Shown: positions 1 to 9,177, counted from the stretch's first letter. The stretch: 32,289 nucleotides of DNA from Thalassoroseus pseudoceratinae (GCF_011634775.1 NZ_JAALXT010000014.1:1-32289); one strand, 5' to 3'. The notes: generated by a model not told the origin, from the letters alone. Program-made: numbers and translations.

Positions 1-77
1 GGCACAAGACGTGAAGACATCCGACTCCCTCCCTGGAGAAAAACCGGATCATCCACATCCTCCAAAATCAAGCAAGA

Positions 78-1487
78 TCAGTTTTGACCACACGCTCTAA
101 GACTCAAACCGTCATCGACGGCAGGGCAGCGTTTTCGCAAGCCTCGCAGCAACCGTTTTTCGGTTTCTTCCGGGGTGGCCTCGATGAAAACGGGGATCAC
201 ATCATCGTACAATCGAGGCAAAAGTCCGGCCTTGACCAATGATGTTTTGCCACAACCGGATGGCCCGTAGATCAGCCCTACTGAGAACGTATTGTCGGGA
301 TCGCTTTCTTCAATTCGGCTCTTCCAGAACCGTAGACCGTCGGGTAGACCGTGTCGATCCCGTGGGCCGGGCAAGAGTTCCAAGAAGAAATCGGCGTCTT
401 GGGCGTCAAAAGAACGCAAGCCCTTAGGCACAATCTTAACGTGCTGGCTGTCGAGGGTATTCGATTCCGTGGCTGGAGATACAACGTTCTGCTCTTTTGT
501 TGACCCGCCCTGTGCAGCCAAGGTTTCCGATGCGGACGAAACAATAGCACCCTGAGAATCCCCGCCTTGGATGGCTGTCTGCTCCTGAAGAAACAAACGT
601 AGGTCTTCGGCGAAGTCCTTGGCAGTTGTGTAGCGATCCGTGGCACGCTTGGCCATCGCCGTATGGCAAATGCGCTCCAGTTCCTTTGGAATACGATCAT
701 CGTATTGCCTCGGCGGACGAGGCTCATACCTCACGATCTGCTCCATAATCTCGGGTTCGTTGTCGCCTCGGAATGGTTTGCGAACAGCGAGCAATTCGTA
801 GAGAACCACACCCAAACTAAAAATGTCGCTACGGCCATCGACCCGGTGTCCCTCGCCACGAGCCTGTTCGGGACTCATGTAAGATGGCGTGCCTGCGCAC
901 ACTGGCCCCTCGCCGAAATTCTCTTCTCTCAGCGCCAACCCAAAATCGGCGAGATGTGGTTCTCCCGCACCATCGATTAGAATGTTGCCCGGCTTCACAT
1001 CCCGATGCACGAGTCCCTGCTTATGAGCATAATGCAACGCTTCGGCAATCGTGGCGACAAGTTCGGCAGCATCCCGATATTTGAGCCGTTGCTCTTTCAG
1101 CACTTTGGAAAGGTCAGTTCCCTCGATGTACTTCGAGACGACGTAACAAGGGCAATCGTTGGTGCTACCAACATCAAAGACTGGCACAATATACGGGTGA
1201 TCGAGGTTAGCGACGGTTCGAGCCTCAGTCAGATAGGCTTCGGCGTCTTCCGATTTCAAGATCAACTTGGCGTGCGGCAGCTTAATGGCAACCAGTCGAT
1301 CCAGTTGCTCATCGTGAGCCAGATAGACGAGGCCGAAACCCCCTTTGCCCAAAACCTTCTCGATACGATACCGACCGATCCGCTGGGGATGTTCGACAGA
1401 CGCAGCGTCATTGTGCGGGAGCGAATGCTCTTGGTAATCCTGTGTTTCATCGAGGGGATCGAAATCATTCACGCCTACGGTCGTCAC
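78..1487 (-). CDS. Ser/Thr protein kinase with truncated nSTAND-type NTPase tail
   Basis: This 469-residue product is a Hanks-type Ser/Thr kinase that should phosphorylate proteins in the cytoplasm. The glycine loop (GKGGFGLVY, residues 47-55), VAIK lysine (K69), catalytic loop HRDVKPGN (161-168), DFG (181-183) and SPE (205-207) are all present, so the kinase domain (about 40-300) looks active. A low-complexity linker (about 305-350) leads to a segment around 360-460 typical of planctomycete kinase-nSTAND fusions, with Walker A GPSGCGKT at 408-415. In that family the NTPase normally continues for hundreds of residues and often ends in WD40 repeats. Here family-like sequence stops near residue 463 (DDGLSL) and ends seven residues later. 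No continuation is visible in the 77 bases downstream, so the C-terminus is probably lost by frameshift or deletion. No transmembrane segment is seen. It is divergent from the next gene to the right. Confidence 0.85.
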   Translation of the reverse strand: MTTVGVNDFDPLDETQDYQEHSLPHNDAASVEHPQRIGRYRIEKVLGKGGFGLVYLAHDEQLDRLVAIKLPHAKLILKSEDAEAYLTEARTVANLDHPYIVPVFDVGSTNDCPCYVVSKYIEGTDLSKVLKEQRLKYRDAAELVATIAEALHYAHKQGLVHRDVKPGNILIDGAGEPHLADFGLALREENFGEGPVCAGTPSYMSPEQARGEGHRVDGRSDIFSLGVVLYELLAVRKPFRGDNEPEIMEQIVRYEPRPPRQYDDRIPKELERICHTAMAKRATDRYTTAKDFAEDLRLFLQEQTAIQGGDSQGAIVSSASETLAAQGGSTKEQNVVSPATESNTLDSQHVKIVPKGLRSFDAQDADFFLELLPGPRDRHGLPDGLRFWKSRIEESDPDNTFSVGLIYGPSGCGKTSLVKAGLLPRLYDDVIPVFIEATPEETEKRLLRGLRKRCPAVDDGLSLRACGQN

Positions 1488-1746
1488 CTTTCGTCAGTGC
1501 CGGTCGTCTTGGACGCCTATGAGTTGAGCCAATTCTAGCAAAGCGACCCAGTGATTTCAGCAGTAACAGGCGTTTGCACGAAATGAAGCTGAGTGTAGGA
1601 TACGACTTGCCGCAACCTTACTACGCCGTCTTTTGGGGGGGACACGATTTGGTTGCTGTGGCTCCGTTGCAGTAATTCGTTTGAGTGTTGATTGCGACTG
1701 TCCTGCAATGGAGCATCACTTGGTTGAATTGAGGAAGTATAATTCT

Positions 1747-2142
1747 GCGACTCTCAAAGTAACCCAACACGAAGATCAAAGCAGGCAAACTACCCGAGAT
1801 GCCGATAAACGAAAACCCGTATGCCGACTGGTACTGTCACCTGTTTACAGCCAACCGCAGGCAGTTCGTGAGTTTATGGAAGAAGATTGGCAGGCATCCG
1901 CTTACCAGAAGTTCATCGCATCGGCAACGGTTTGTTTCGCCAAGGCCCTGAATCGCAAAGTGACGGGATCGTTGAATGAATGGGTGATGGCGGCGACTTC
2001 CTCGCTGGAATCGGGCGAAATTGCTCCACACGATGTGGGGTTCGGTCTGAACGATCTCCTGTTCTTGGCAATCGCCTCGGAAGTGGATCAGGGATACGGA
2101 AGACCGAAAGACGGTTTCAAGCGGTTGTCGGTGGGCAAGTAA
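1747..2142 (+). pseudogene. Scrambled remnant of a DUF6933-like protein
   Basis: Three pieces of one protein family can be read in two frames. An N-terminal stub ATLKVTQ starts at 1747 in frame 1. The stretch TKIKAGKLPEMP...ENPYADWYCHLFTANRRQFV lies in frame 2 from about 1769 to 1870. The C-terminal part (REFMEEDWQ... to KRLSVGK) returns to frame 1 from about 1867 to the stop at 2140-2142. From memory of the family, these follow the order of planctomycete DUF6933 proteins (ADW.CHLFTA near the middle, YQKFIA and HDVGF.LND near the end), but a central block of roughly 30-40 residues is missing at the second frame change. At least one frameshift plus one internal deletion therefore inactivate it. 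Family assignment is by pattern and not by a search. Confidence 0.6.
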
Positions 2143-2234
2143 TGAGTGATTCTCCAACCGCCAACCGAGATCAATACCGCAAAAACCTCAAAGGTCGGGC
2201 GCAGCACGGTTGCGGAAATCTGTGTGAGAACTCT

Positions 2235-2429
2235 TCACTTCCGCACAGCGTTCATCAGCAACAAACCCACTCCCACTAGACAGCCCAAGCCAATCACGGT
2301 GTAGCCGACCCTGAATGTCAGGGCGTTGTCGGTCGGCTCGAACGTCGCCAAGAATCCACCGACACAGAATGCGGCGACGGCAAGGAACAGCAGAGTATGA
2401 ACAACGGTCGGAAAGTGGCTCTTCGGCAA
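2235..2429 (-). CDS. Possible small two-helix membrane protein
   Basis: The reading frame ends with about 55 residues that form two hydrophobic segments (HTLLFLAVAAFCVGGFLATF and a second rich in VIGLGCLVGVGLLL) separated by a short polar turn, then a basic end (NAVRK). This is what a small integral membrane protein looks like. The frame stays open further upstream, but that part has no protein-like character. I placed the start at a TTG at 2427-2429, giving 64 residues; no convincing ribosome binding site decides it. No family is recognised. It sits between two pseudogenes, so it could be a fragment. Confidence 0.4.
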   Translation of the reverse strand: MPKSHFPTVVHTLLFLAVAAFCVGGFLATFEPTDNALTFRVGYTVIGLGCLVGVGLLLMNAVRK

Positions 2430-2611
2430 ACTTCGTGAAACTATTTTTGTAGAATGAGGTCGTGATGGAGTTCCGACCACGCACCTCAGGAGATTGCGTA
2501 CGTTGTTACCCACATTGCCGTCCGACGCGGGATTGCGTTTGGATCGTGTGGAAATGAGTGATGTTCTTGTTACGTTTTCGTTGAGCCCTTTGGCGCTGAC
2601 CGCCCCCAAGT

Positions 2612-3616
2612 TTGCCGGTTTGCTGCAGTTCATTCTCTCTCCCTACCCAAGGACCGCTCCGAAAGCTTTTGACCTCCTGGCTCAATTCGCTCCGATCTTC
2701 CCGCCAAAACACCAAAAAGGCACGAGCCGGCCGAAAGGGAATTCGCCGATACCTTGCTTCCAACGTCCCAACCCAAGCCGAGGTTTTGGAAGATCGGATG
2801 CTCTTGACGGTAATCATCAACGAAATCATGCAGAATCCATCTGCAGTGGACGACGGGGATGGTGAATACTTCGAAGTTTACAATGATGAACCCACCGGTT
2901 TCGACATTAACGGTTAGACCATCCTGGATGACGGTTCCTATAGTCATATGATTGGTAATGGCGGTCCGTTAATGGTGCCCGGCATGGGATATTTGGTACT
3001 CGGCACGAATGCGGACATGGGCATAACCGGCGGTGTTCCTGTCGGCTACGAACATGCCGGAATCAATCTGGCCAATGGCGATGATGAAATTGTGCTACTC
3101 GACGACGGGCTGAATGAGATTGATCGCGTCGAATACGACGGCGGTCCGAATATTCCCGATCCGAACGGCGCCTCCATGGAGTTGATCGATGCCTCTCAAG
3201 ACAACAACGTCGGTTCCAACTGGGCTACGGCGACGACAACCTTCGGCGATGACGATATTGGCATACCCGGTGCGCGAAATAGCGTCAGCGGTGCCGACAC
3301 AACCGATCCGACTATGCAAACCACCGATCCCGCCGGGGAATTGATCGCGAACGGCACCACGGATGAGCAAGGTCAATTCACGCTTCAGTTTCAAGGTCAG
3401 TCGGGAGCGTATGCTTGGGAAAACAAGGGCACCGCTAGTGAGGCCCCCATCATGGGAGAGTCCCGCGGGCAAAGTCTGGAATCCTAGAGGAAGGCGGCGC
3501 AGTATTTGAATAGTCTCAAGAACCGGCCCAGACGCAGGAAGTACGGGACACTCGCTCAATCGCCGCTAACGATTGACGTGACTGAGAATCGACAAACCCA
3601 CGACATACGACTTTGA
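2612..3616 (+). pseudogene. Chimeric pseudogene: LEPR-XLL/lamin-tail head fused to lipoprotein tail
   Basis: One continuous reading frame of about 334 codons is broken by two in-frame TAG codons (2915-2917, where the lamin-tail pattern expects Trp after FDING, and 3485-3487, where the paralogue has Gln). The head (about 2650-2800) matches the start of the giant gene at 11238: both have LLTSWL(N/D)SLR, basic residues, then AQAEVLEDR.LL and VINE. The middle (2810-3290) is a lamin-tail domain (INEI..., YLVLGTNADMG, DRVEYDGG). The last part (about 3338-3613) matches the C-terminal half of the lipoprotein at 23355-23819: TDEQGQF, GQSGAYAW, QYLNSLKNRP, KYGTLAQSPLTI. At the position of the giant gene's ATG this copy reads AAG, so the start is also lost; 2612 is only the first possible TTG. 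It is not expected to make a functional product. Confidence 0.75.
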
Positions 3617-3691
3617 ATTGAAACGGTAAATATGCACTCCGACACCGTCTCTGTTGATGTTGGCGATTCTTGATCCACCGCTATCGCGCGG

Positions 3692-3710
3692 AAGACCGGA
3701 ATGCGGTCTC
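3692..3710 (-). terminator. Weak stem-loop downstream of the kinase gene
   Basis: A 6-bp perfect stem (AGACCG/CGGTCT) with a 5-base loop lies directly beyond the stop codon of the minus-strand hybrid kinase. It could end that operon, but no run of T follows in the direction of transcription, so a Rho-independent terminator is doubtful. Confidence 0.25.
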
Positions 3711-3711
3711 G

Positions 3712-5100
3712 TTACAAAGTTGGCCCGAAAGTTTGTAGGCGATTGACTAGGCTCTCGCGGTCGATTGGCTTGGTGGCGACTTCGTTGAAACCGGCTTTCA
3801 AACATTCCTCTTCATTGCCTCGCATGGCGTTCGCGGTCAGAGCGATGATTGGTCGCCGATAGCCGGCCGACCGTAATCGCCGGGTGGCTTCGGTACCGTC
3901 GAGCACCGGCATTTGCAAGTCCATCAGGACCACGTCGAACGGCCATTTCTCCGTCTTCTCCGCGAGTTGGATTTTCTCGATCGCTTCGCGACCATCACCG
4001 GCCTGGACCACTGCGGCGTCTTGCTTTTCCAGAAACTTCGAGATAATCACCTTATTATCGGGAGCGTCGTCGACTAGCAGAATTCGCATGCCGGCCAGTG
4101 AGCCAAGCGTGGGTCGCTGCAACACGCCACTTTGCTCCGGTGGGGCGACTAGCGAAGTCACTTGGTTCGTAAGGTCTAGCGATCCTGTCGAAACTGTCAG
4201 CCGGAATGTACTGCCTTGCCCGGCCTGACTCGTGACGTGCAAATCGCCGCCGAGCATCAAAGCCAATCGCTTGCTTATGGTCAGTCCCAGCCCGCTTCCG
4301 CCGTATTTGCGAGTCGTACTGTTGTCCGCTTGCCGGAAGGGTTCGAAGATTTGCTTCATCGCTTCATCGGAAATGCCGATTCCGGTGTCGATCACGGCAA
4401 GCGATAGCAGCGGGCAACGAGAATCCATCCCCAAACACTGACCGACAATCCGCACGCTCCCCGATTCTGTGAACTTAATTGCGTTGCCGACGAGGTTGAT
4501 CAGAATCTGTTTCAGACGGATCGGGTCCGACTCAATGCGTTCCGGGATGCTTCCCTCGACTTTCGACTGCAATTCGAGACCTCGTTCCTCGGCCCGAACC
4601 TCTAACAGGTCGATCACTTCGGTGACGAGTTTGGGAACGAAAACCGTTGTCTTTTCGACCGTCAGCCGACCAGATTCGATTTTCGCCAAATCGAGAATAT
4701 CGTTGATAATCTCCAGCAAATAGTCCGCGTGTTTCCGGACCGTTTTCAAAATCTGTCGCCGTTCTTTCCGCGTGGTATTCTCTTCACGATCGTCCAGCAA
4801 ATGGTCAATGTATCCAATGATGGCGGTCATCGGCGTGCGAATTTCATGACTCATGCTGGCTAAGAATTCGCTTTTGGCGGCGTCGGCGGCGACGGCCTCT
4901 TCTTTGGCTCGGCGAAGCTGTTCCGCAAACCGACGGGCGTCCTCAACCGAATCGCCACGCACCGCTTCCACAATTTCGGAACTTGTGCCGGCTTTCGTCC
5001 AGGAGGATTGGAGTTGTGAGAACACACTTTCCACAGCGAACTCGAAGTGTTTCAACAATTCCGATTTTTTTTCGTCCAGAAACGATTCGAATTCCGTCAT
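3712..5100 (-). CDS. Hybrid histidine kinase with C-terminal receiver domain
   Basis: A soluble 462-residue hybrid sensor kinase. Counting from the ATG at 5098-5100, a short N-terminal helical region (1-75) leads into the phosphoacceptor H-box [10 protein letters not shown] (His about 85). The N-box NLVGNAIKF (about 203-211), G1 DTGIGI, F-box FEPFRQ and G2 GGSGLGL follow. A receiver domain (about 338-462) has the acidic pair DD, phosphoacceptor Asp in LMDLQMP (about 394) and the conserved Lys in TKPID. There is no transmembrane segment or recognisable sensor domain, so it probably takes its input from a partner in the cluster. The frame can be read four bases further to a TTG, but the ATG two bases after the stop of the upstream Hpt gene gives a tight translationally coupled junction. 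The pairing with Hpt suggests a His-Asp-His phosphorelay. Confidence 0.93.
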   Translation of the reverse strand: MTEFESFLDEKKSELLKHFEFAVESVFSQLQSSWTKAGTSSEIVEAVRGDSVEDARRFAEQLRRAKEEAVAADAAKSEFLASMSHEIRTPMTAIIGYIDHLLDDREENTTRKERRQILKTVRKHADYLLEIINDILDLAKIESGRLTVEKTTVFVPKLVTEVIDLLEVRAEERGLELQSKVEGSIPERIESDPIRLKQILINLVGNAIKFTESGSVRIVGQCLGMDSRCPLLSLAVIDTGIGISDEAMKQIFEPFRQADNSTTRKYGGSGLGLTISKRLALMLGGDLHVTSQAGQGSTFRLTVSTGSLDLTNQVTSLVAPPEQSGVLQRPTLGSLAGMRILLVDDAPDNKVIISKFLEKQDAAVVQAGDGREAIEKIQLAEKTEKWPFDVVLMDLQMPVLDGTEATRRLRSAGYRRPIIALTANAMRGNEEECLKAGFNEVATKPIDRESLVNRLQTFGPTL

Positions 5101-5102
5101 GA

Positions 5103-5486
5103 TCAACTCTTACCGGATTGAGAAAACTCGGTCAGCACTGGTTGGCACCGCGCGATGGCGTGTTCGAGACTTGCAATCATTGGTTCGAGTGCGTCCTGTT
5201 CACTGGCATCGATGGTCGATTCGATGGACCACGCCGCTTGTCGGACTTCATGACACCCCAAGTTATCTCCCGATGACTTGATCGTGTGAGCCATGCGTTG
5301 GGCATTTCGCCAGTCCGAATCCGTGATCGCTTGTCGTAAATGACGCAGCCAGTCGGGAGCGTGTTCCAAGAACATTCGTGCCACCGTTTGGGCAATTTCC
5401 AGATCGTCCCCGGCTCGGTCCAATGCATCGTCGCGTTGAAACACGAGGGCTTGGTTCGTGTTCGATGATGAGTTTTCCGACGACAT
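5103..5486 (-). CDS. Hpt (histidine phosphotransfer) domain protein
   Basis: A 127-residue protein consisting almost only of an Hpt four-helix domain. The phosphorylatable histidine is in the motif MAHTIKSS (His 67), followed by the usual small-residue and Leu/Gly pattern (GDNLGC). The family passes phosphoryl groups between receiver domains. Its stop codon lies two bases before the ATG of the hybrid kinase, which strongly suggests that the two are cotranslated and work together. A purine-rich AAAGAGAG stretch lies just upstream of the ATG as a plausible ribosome binding site. The first 15 residues are Ser/Asn-rich and probably disordered. Confidence 0.92.
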   Translation of the reverse strand: MSSENSSSNTNQALVFQRDDALDRAGDDLEIAQTVARMFLEHAPDWLRHLRQAITDSDWRNAQRMAHTIKSSGDNLGCHEVRQAAWSIESTIDASEQDALEPMIASLEHAIARCQPVLTEFSQSGKS

Positions 5487-5529
5487 GAAACTCTCTTTCG
5501 CATCCGTGTCAACGAATTGACAATGGGAA

Positions 5530-6389
5530 TCAGGGGGACAATTTCGACGAATGATCCTCGGTTTCGGATTCCTTCCACACGCGTCCCAACGGCGTACCCT
5601 GACGGATGGCCGTCATCAATCGCGTTGTGTTGCGGATCCGCGAATTGACGTCGATGACGCTCAGCCATAAGTGAACGATAATCAAGATCGTCAGGATCGC
5701 GAGCGACCAGCTGAAGACAGTCATCCGCGATTTGCGGGCGGTCATCCGCTCGGTTCCATTGCCCATGGCGAACTTGGCGTTCTTATCGGCGATTGGCCGC
5801 GTTTTCGCGACGGGTTTGGGCTCGTTCGAGGTTTGTTCGATTCGCAGTTGGTCGACGATATTCCGGATCGTTTGACGAAATTCCTCGCCGCCGGTCAAGT
5901 GGAAAACCCGTAGTAGGCAATACACGTTTCGGCGAAACAGTTCGATCTCGACTTGCCAGGGGATTTTTGCGTGACGGTTCGCCAACGCACTTTTCGTTCG
6001 GAATCGAACACCCATTTGGAGTTGGTCGTTTCGGCGAGGAGCCGGATCCGTTGTGCGTCGGCGTGTCGCCCGGACCAATCGAGTGGCTGCGTCTCCTCAA
6101 GCACTTTGGCTTTGACGTAAACGGATGGGTAAGAATCCGTCGCGCGTAGAAAAACAGCTGTCATGTAGTCCGGCGCTCGCGGCGGGACTTGTTGCGGTTC
6201 CCACCCGATCGGAATTCGCAGCACGAGACATCGCGAAGAATCTTCCCCAACATTCAGTCGGTGGAGTATGCCGGGCGGTGGCGGATTGAATCGGGCTTCC
6301 GCGATGACCTCCGCCGCGCACCACAGGGCCGCGATCAACAGGAGAAACAACAATGGCCAACCGAATAGACTTTGCCAAAAGCGTTTCAT
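5530..6389 (-). pseudogene. Two-helix membrane protein gene, frameshifted at an A5 tract
   Basis: The ATG at 6389 opens a protein with an N-terminal membrane segment (WPLLFLLLIAALWCAAEV) and a periplasmic-looking domain that reads well to about KVRWRTVTQK. The frame then degenerates (SPGKSRSNCF...), while the neighbouring frame picks up sensible sequence (KIPWQVEIELFRRNVYCLLR) and continues through a second membrane segment (FSWSLAILTILIIVHLWLSV) to a stop at 5530. The switch falls on a run of five A (plus-strand T5 at 5964-5968). One extra A would join both parts into about 286 residues, with both ends anchored in the membrane. It may be a real mutation, a sequencing error or, less likely, programmed -1 slippage. 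No family is recognised. Its place between the ATPase and the Hpt gene suggests a membrane partner of this signalling cluster. Confidence 0.65.
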
Positions 6390-6452
6390 CCGATTCGAAC
6401 TTTCATTGTGAGCGCTCGGGGTTCGCAGGTCGAGAAGGCTGGGAATCGGTTG

Positions 6453-7709
6453 TCATGACTCGTCTCCGGTCAGTTCCGCCGGTATGATTCGCTGCATTTC
6501 ATCGAACGTTGTGATGCCACGAGCAACTTTGATCAAGGTCGCTCGTCGCAAATCGAGCATTCCCTCGGAAACCGCTTGCTGTGTGAGTTGTCGCGACGAT
6601 TCTTCATTGGCAATCATCCGTCGAGTCGCCGGTGTGGCTCGAAAGACTTCAAATACGCCGCTCAGACCGTTGTAACTATCGTCATCCGTGGAGGCATAAA
6701 CCGTGAGCCCCACGTTGTTCTCCGGCGAAGTGGGCCCCAGGAAGTCAGCGACGTCCTCAAAGGTTCGCGGCGCGGCTCCGAGATTGACGGGCACGCGGCG
6801 GTCGGGGTCGAGTGTTCGCACGAGGCGTTGACTGATAATTCCCAGCAGACCTGTGCTCAGGAAGTAAGCTGGCACCCCCATTTTGAGCAGGCGTTGGATG
6901 GCGGTTCCGGCGAAAGGAGCATTCAAGGTGGCTAACACCAGATGTCCACTATTGGCGGCGTTCACGACAGCGTCGGCGGTTTCCGAATCGCGGATTTCGC
7001 CGATCATCAGCACATCGGGGCCCTGTCTGAGCACTCCGCGGAGCAGGTCTGCCATATTGGCCGCTCCACCGGTATCCAAAGCGGTTTGCCGCAGACCCGG
7101 CACGGCATACTCGACTGGTGACTCGATGGTGTGGATCGAACGTCGTCCATCATGCAATGCATGAAGACAGGCGTAGAGCGTGGTCGTTTTTCCGCATCCA
7201 CTCGGGCCGGTCACGAGAATCAAGCCGCCGGGTCGGTTGAGCATCGCCGTGAGTTCGGCATGTTGCTGACCAACAAACCCCAACGACGACAGTCGCTTGA
7301 GGCCGTCGTTCGGGTTCATGAGTCGAATCGCCAACGAGTCGCCGTGCAACGTCGGCATGGCATGCAGTCGCATCTCGGCGGTTCCGCCACCGATGCGTTG
7401 CATCTTCCAATGCCCGTCACGCGGATAACGCCGTTCCGTCCGTTGCATTCCGGATTCGGCTTGAATGTGGGCGACACATCGCTGACCGTTGTCTGAAGGC
7501 AATGTTAGAAACGATCGCATAATTCCCAAGCGACGGATGTCGACTTGCACGTCGTCGGCTTGCGGATGGAAATACAAGTCGCTGGCTTTCACCTGCAATG
7601 CCTGATCGATCACAAATTCCACCGCTCCTTGCGGAGGCATCGTTCCGATTCGTTCAGCCAATTCGTCCGAAAGCTCGTAAGAGCTTGCCGGTTCAGTCGC
7701 CGTTGCCAT
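6453..7709 (-). CDS. Divergent GspE/PulE/PilB-type secretion ATPase
   Basis: This 418-residue protein has the architecture of the type II secretion/type IV pilus assembly ATPases: a short N-terminal domain (about 28-160) and a RecA-like core. Walker A is GPSGCGKTTT (168-177) and Walker B is DVLMIGEIRD (about 232-241). Three family hallmarks are changed. The Asp box reads TIESPVEY where TIEDPVEY is usual. The His box reads SGHLVLATLNA, with Asn where His is usual. The CxxC zinc motif normally after QRLVRTL is absent (QRLVRTLDPDRR). Length is short for GspE because the N-terminal protein-binding domain is missing. No other secretion or pilus gene is nearby. Its start overlaps the end of the STAS gene by 17 bases, so it is translated with a regulatory module. 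It probably binds ATP; whether it drives secretion is unclear. Confidence 0.85.
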   Translation of the reverse strand: MATATEPASSYELSDELAERIGTMPPQGAVEFVIDQALQVKASDLYFHPQADDVQVDIRRLGIMRSFLTLPSDNGQRCVAHIQAESGMQRTERRYPRDGHWKMQRIGGGTAEMRLHAMPTLHGDSLAIRLMNPNDGLKRLSSLGFVGQQHAELTAMLNRPGGLILVTGPSGCGKTTTLYACLHALHDGRRSIHTIESPVEYAVPGLRQTALDTGGAANMADLLRGVLRQGPDVLMIGEIRDSETADAVVNAANSGHLVLATLNAPFAGTAIQRLLKMGVPAYFLSTGLLGIISQRLVRTLDPDRRVPVNLGAAPRTFEDVADFLGPTSPENNVGLTVYASTDDDSYNGLSGVFEVFRATPATRRMIANEESSRQLTQQAVSEGMLDLRRATLIKVARGITTFDEMQRIIPAELTGDES

Positions 7710-8115
7710 GAGAAGACTCGTTTTGGGGTTCGGAATGTCCGTTGGACGGGGCTGACCGCACGGCGAGTTCTTCCGCTTGCCGCGAGTTGCCGACGAGTTT
7801 CAAAACCAAATCCATCCGCATGATCTGCATGAGGTCCGACGCGACGGGGCTCAGGTCGTGGAGTATCAGCGTGCCGTGGTTCTTTTCGCATTCGGAATGG
7901 CATTTCAGCAACCATTCAACGCCGGTGGAATCGATGTGATCGATCTCCGCCAAGTCGAGCAAAACCTTCTTCTTGAAGACGCCGTCGCCACAAACAAATG
8001 CGAGGGGATCTCGATCGTCGACTCCGTTCTGGGCAATTCGCGGATCGCGCGAGAGTTTTCCACTCGCCCGAAGTTTCACGACTTGATCATCGTTGGAAAG
8101 AATTTGAAATTGCAT
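7693..8115 (-). CDS. STAS-domain protein (anti-sigma factor antagonist-like)
   Basis: A 140-residue protein with one STAS domain (about 1-112). The core reads VLLDLAEIDHIDSTGVEWLL, where the Ser after the Asp in DSTG is the residue phosphorylated by partner kinases in SpoIIAA/RsbV-type antagonists. A polar tail rich in Ser, Asn and Gly follows. I chose the ATG at 8113-8115 because the frame upstream of it overlaps the neighbouring regulator gene. The upstream gene product carries an RsbW-like HATPase domain, which is the classical partner of such a STAS protein. Its 3' end overlaps the ATPase gene by 17 bases. Confidence 0.88.
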   Translation of the reverse strand: MQFQILSNDDQVVKLRASGKLSRDPRIAQNGVDDRDPLAFVCGDGVFKKKVLLDLAEIDHIDSTGVEWLLKCHSECEKNHGTLILHDLSPVASDLMQIMRMDLVLKLVGNSRQAEELAVRSAPSNGHSEPQNESSHGNGD

Positions 8116-8126
8116 GCGGAATTCTC

Positions 8127-9056
8127 TTAGATGGCCTGATCCGGGCCCGCAGATGTCTGGCCACCGCGTCGATGCACTAAGGTGATCTCGTTGCCGCGTT
8201 CGTTGAAATGCACTTCGTCCATGAACGTGCGAATCAGATACAACCCGCGACCACTCGGGCGAAGCAAATTTGCGGGGTCGGTGGGGTCGTAAACCAAGTT
8301 GGAAACATCGAAGCCGTCGCCGTCGTCGCAAATTCGATACACGACTTCCTCGGGCGATTCCTTGACATGTACGCGGACTCGCCGATCGCGATACGGCAAC
8401 TGCGTGCTCCGCTCGGCGGCGAGGAGATAATACTCGTTTCCGTCACCCTCGCGGAGCTTGGAACACAATCCCAAATTGCCGTGATGAACCGCATTTCGCA
8501 ACGCCTCATGCAGGGCCACTCCGATGCGGATGACGCTGGCCCGTTCGGTCCCGCCAAACTCCGTGAGCGACTCCTGCAATCGCGCGACCAACGGAGAAAT
8601 CAAATCGCCATCGTTTCCCAACTCGAAGAAATACTCCGATTGGCGCCAGCATCGACTCAGCCGTTTCCGCTGCCTTCGTTCCTGGGCGATTCCCAGAACG
8701 CTGGAGATGGTCCCATGAGCTTGGCCCGCGAAGCTCGCTTTGGGAATGTAGTGGACGGCCCCGACTCGGAGAGCTTCCGCGGCGATTTCCTCGCTCCCAT
8801 GAGCCGTCACGAGGATGACGGGAATCTCCGGGGTCCGCTCCTGGACTTGTTTGACCAGTTCCAAGCCATTCATGCGAGGCATTCTGAGATCGGTGAGGAT
8901 GACATCCGGAGGATCGATCGCAATTTGGTCCAACGCATCGACCCCATCACCGACCGTGCGGACCGTACAGAGTTCGTCTTTCTGCATCAAACACCGATAG
9001 AGTTCTCGATCCACGGGGCTATCGTCGACGATCAGTAGCTGAAATCGTTCTTTCAT
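8127..9056 (-). CDS. Response regulator with C-terminal RsbW-like HATPase domain
   Basis: A 309-residue fusion, starting at the ATG at 9054-9056. The N-terminal receiver (about 5-120) has DD at 11-12, phosphoacceptor Asp 56 in LTDLRMP and conserved Lys 106 in IPKA. The C-terminal domain (about 165-300) is a GHKL ATPase of the anti-sigma/serine-kinase type: N-box ALHEALRNAVHHGN, G1 DDGDGFD and G2 SGRGLYLIRTF. There is no H-box, so it is not a histidine kinase. The expected role is a switch: phosphorylation of the receiver would control binding to, or phosphorylation of, the STAS protein encoded 11 bases downstream. It is separated from the next gene upstream by about 120 bases, which may hold a promoter, though none is clear. 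Confidence 0.9.
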   Translation of the reverse strand: MKERFQLLIVDDSPVDRELYRCLMQKDELCTVRTVGDGVDALDQIAIDPPDVILTDLRMPRMNGLELVKQVQERTPEIPVILVTAHGSEEIAAEALRVGAVHYIPKASFAGQAHGTISSVLGIAQERRQRKRLSRCWRQSEYFFELGNDGDLISPLVARLQESLTEFGGTERASVIRIGVALHEALRNAVHHGNLGLCSKLREGDGNEYYLLAAERSTQLPYRDRRVRVHVKESPEEVVYRICDDGDGFDVSNLVYDPTDPANLLRPSGRGLYLIRTFMDEVHFNERGNEITLVHRRGGQTSAGPDQAI

Positions 9057-9177
9057 AACGGAGATATTCGAGTTCGCTTGGTCGCAGCCGATTGATTGAT
9101 GACTGCCGTCAATGTAGCAGGGTCGAATTTCCACGGACACCAACCAAAAATGAATTTTCGATGAGGACCCGGATCCA

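Noticed and set aside
2915-3487. Amber readthrough to make functional proteins
   Set aside because: TAG is also the normal stop of several intact genes here, and the pseudogene has lost its start codon, so decay is the simpler explanation.
5507-5522. Hairpin TGTCAA/TTGACA between the membrane-protein and Hpt genes
   Set aside because: Only six pairs with a four-base loop and no T-run; too weak to call a terminator.
8208-9038. Plus-strand frame of 276 codons
   Set aside because: It is the complement of the receiver-HATPase gene, whose motifs are unmistakable.
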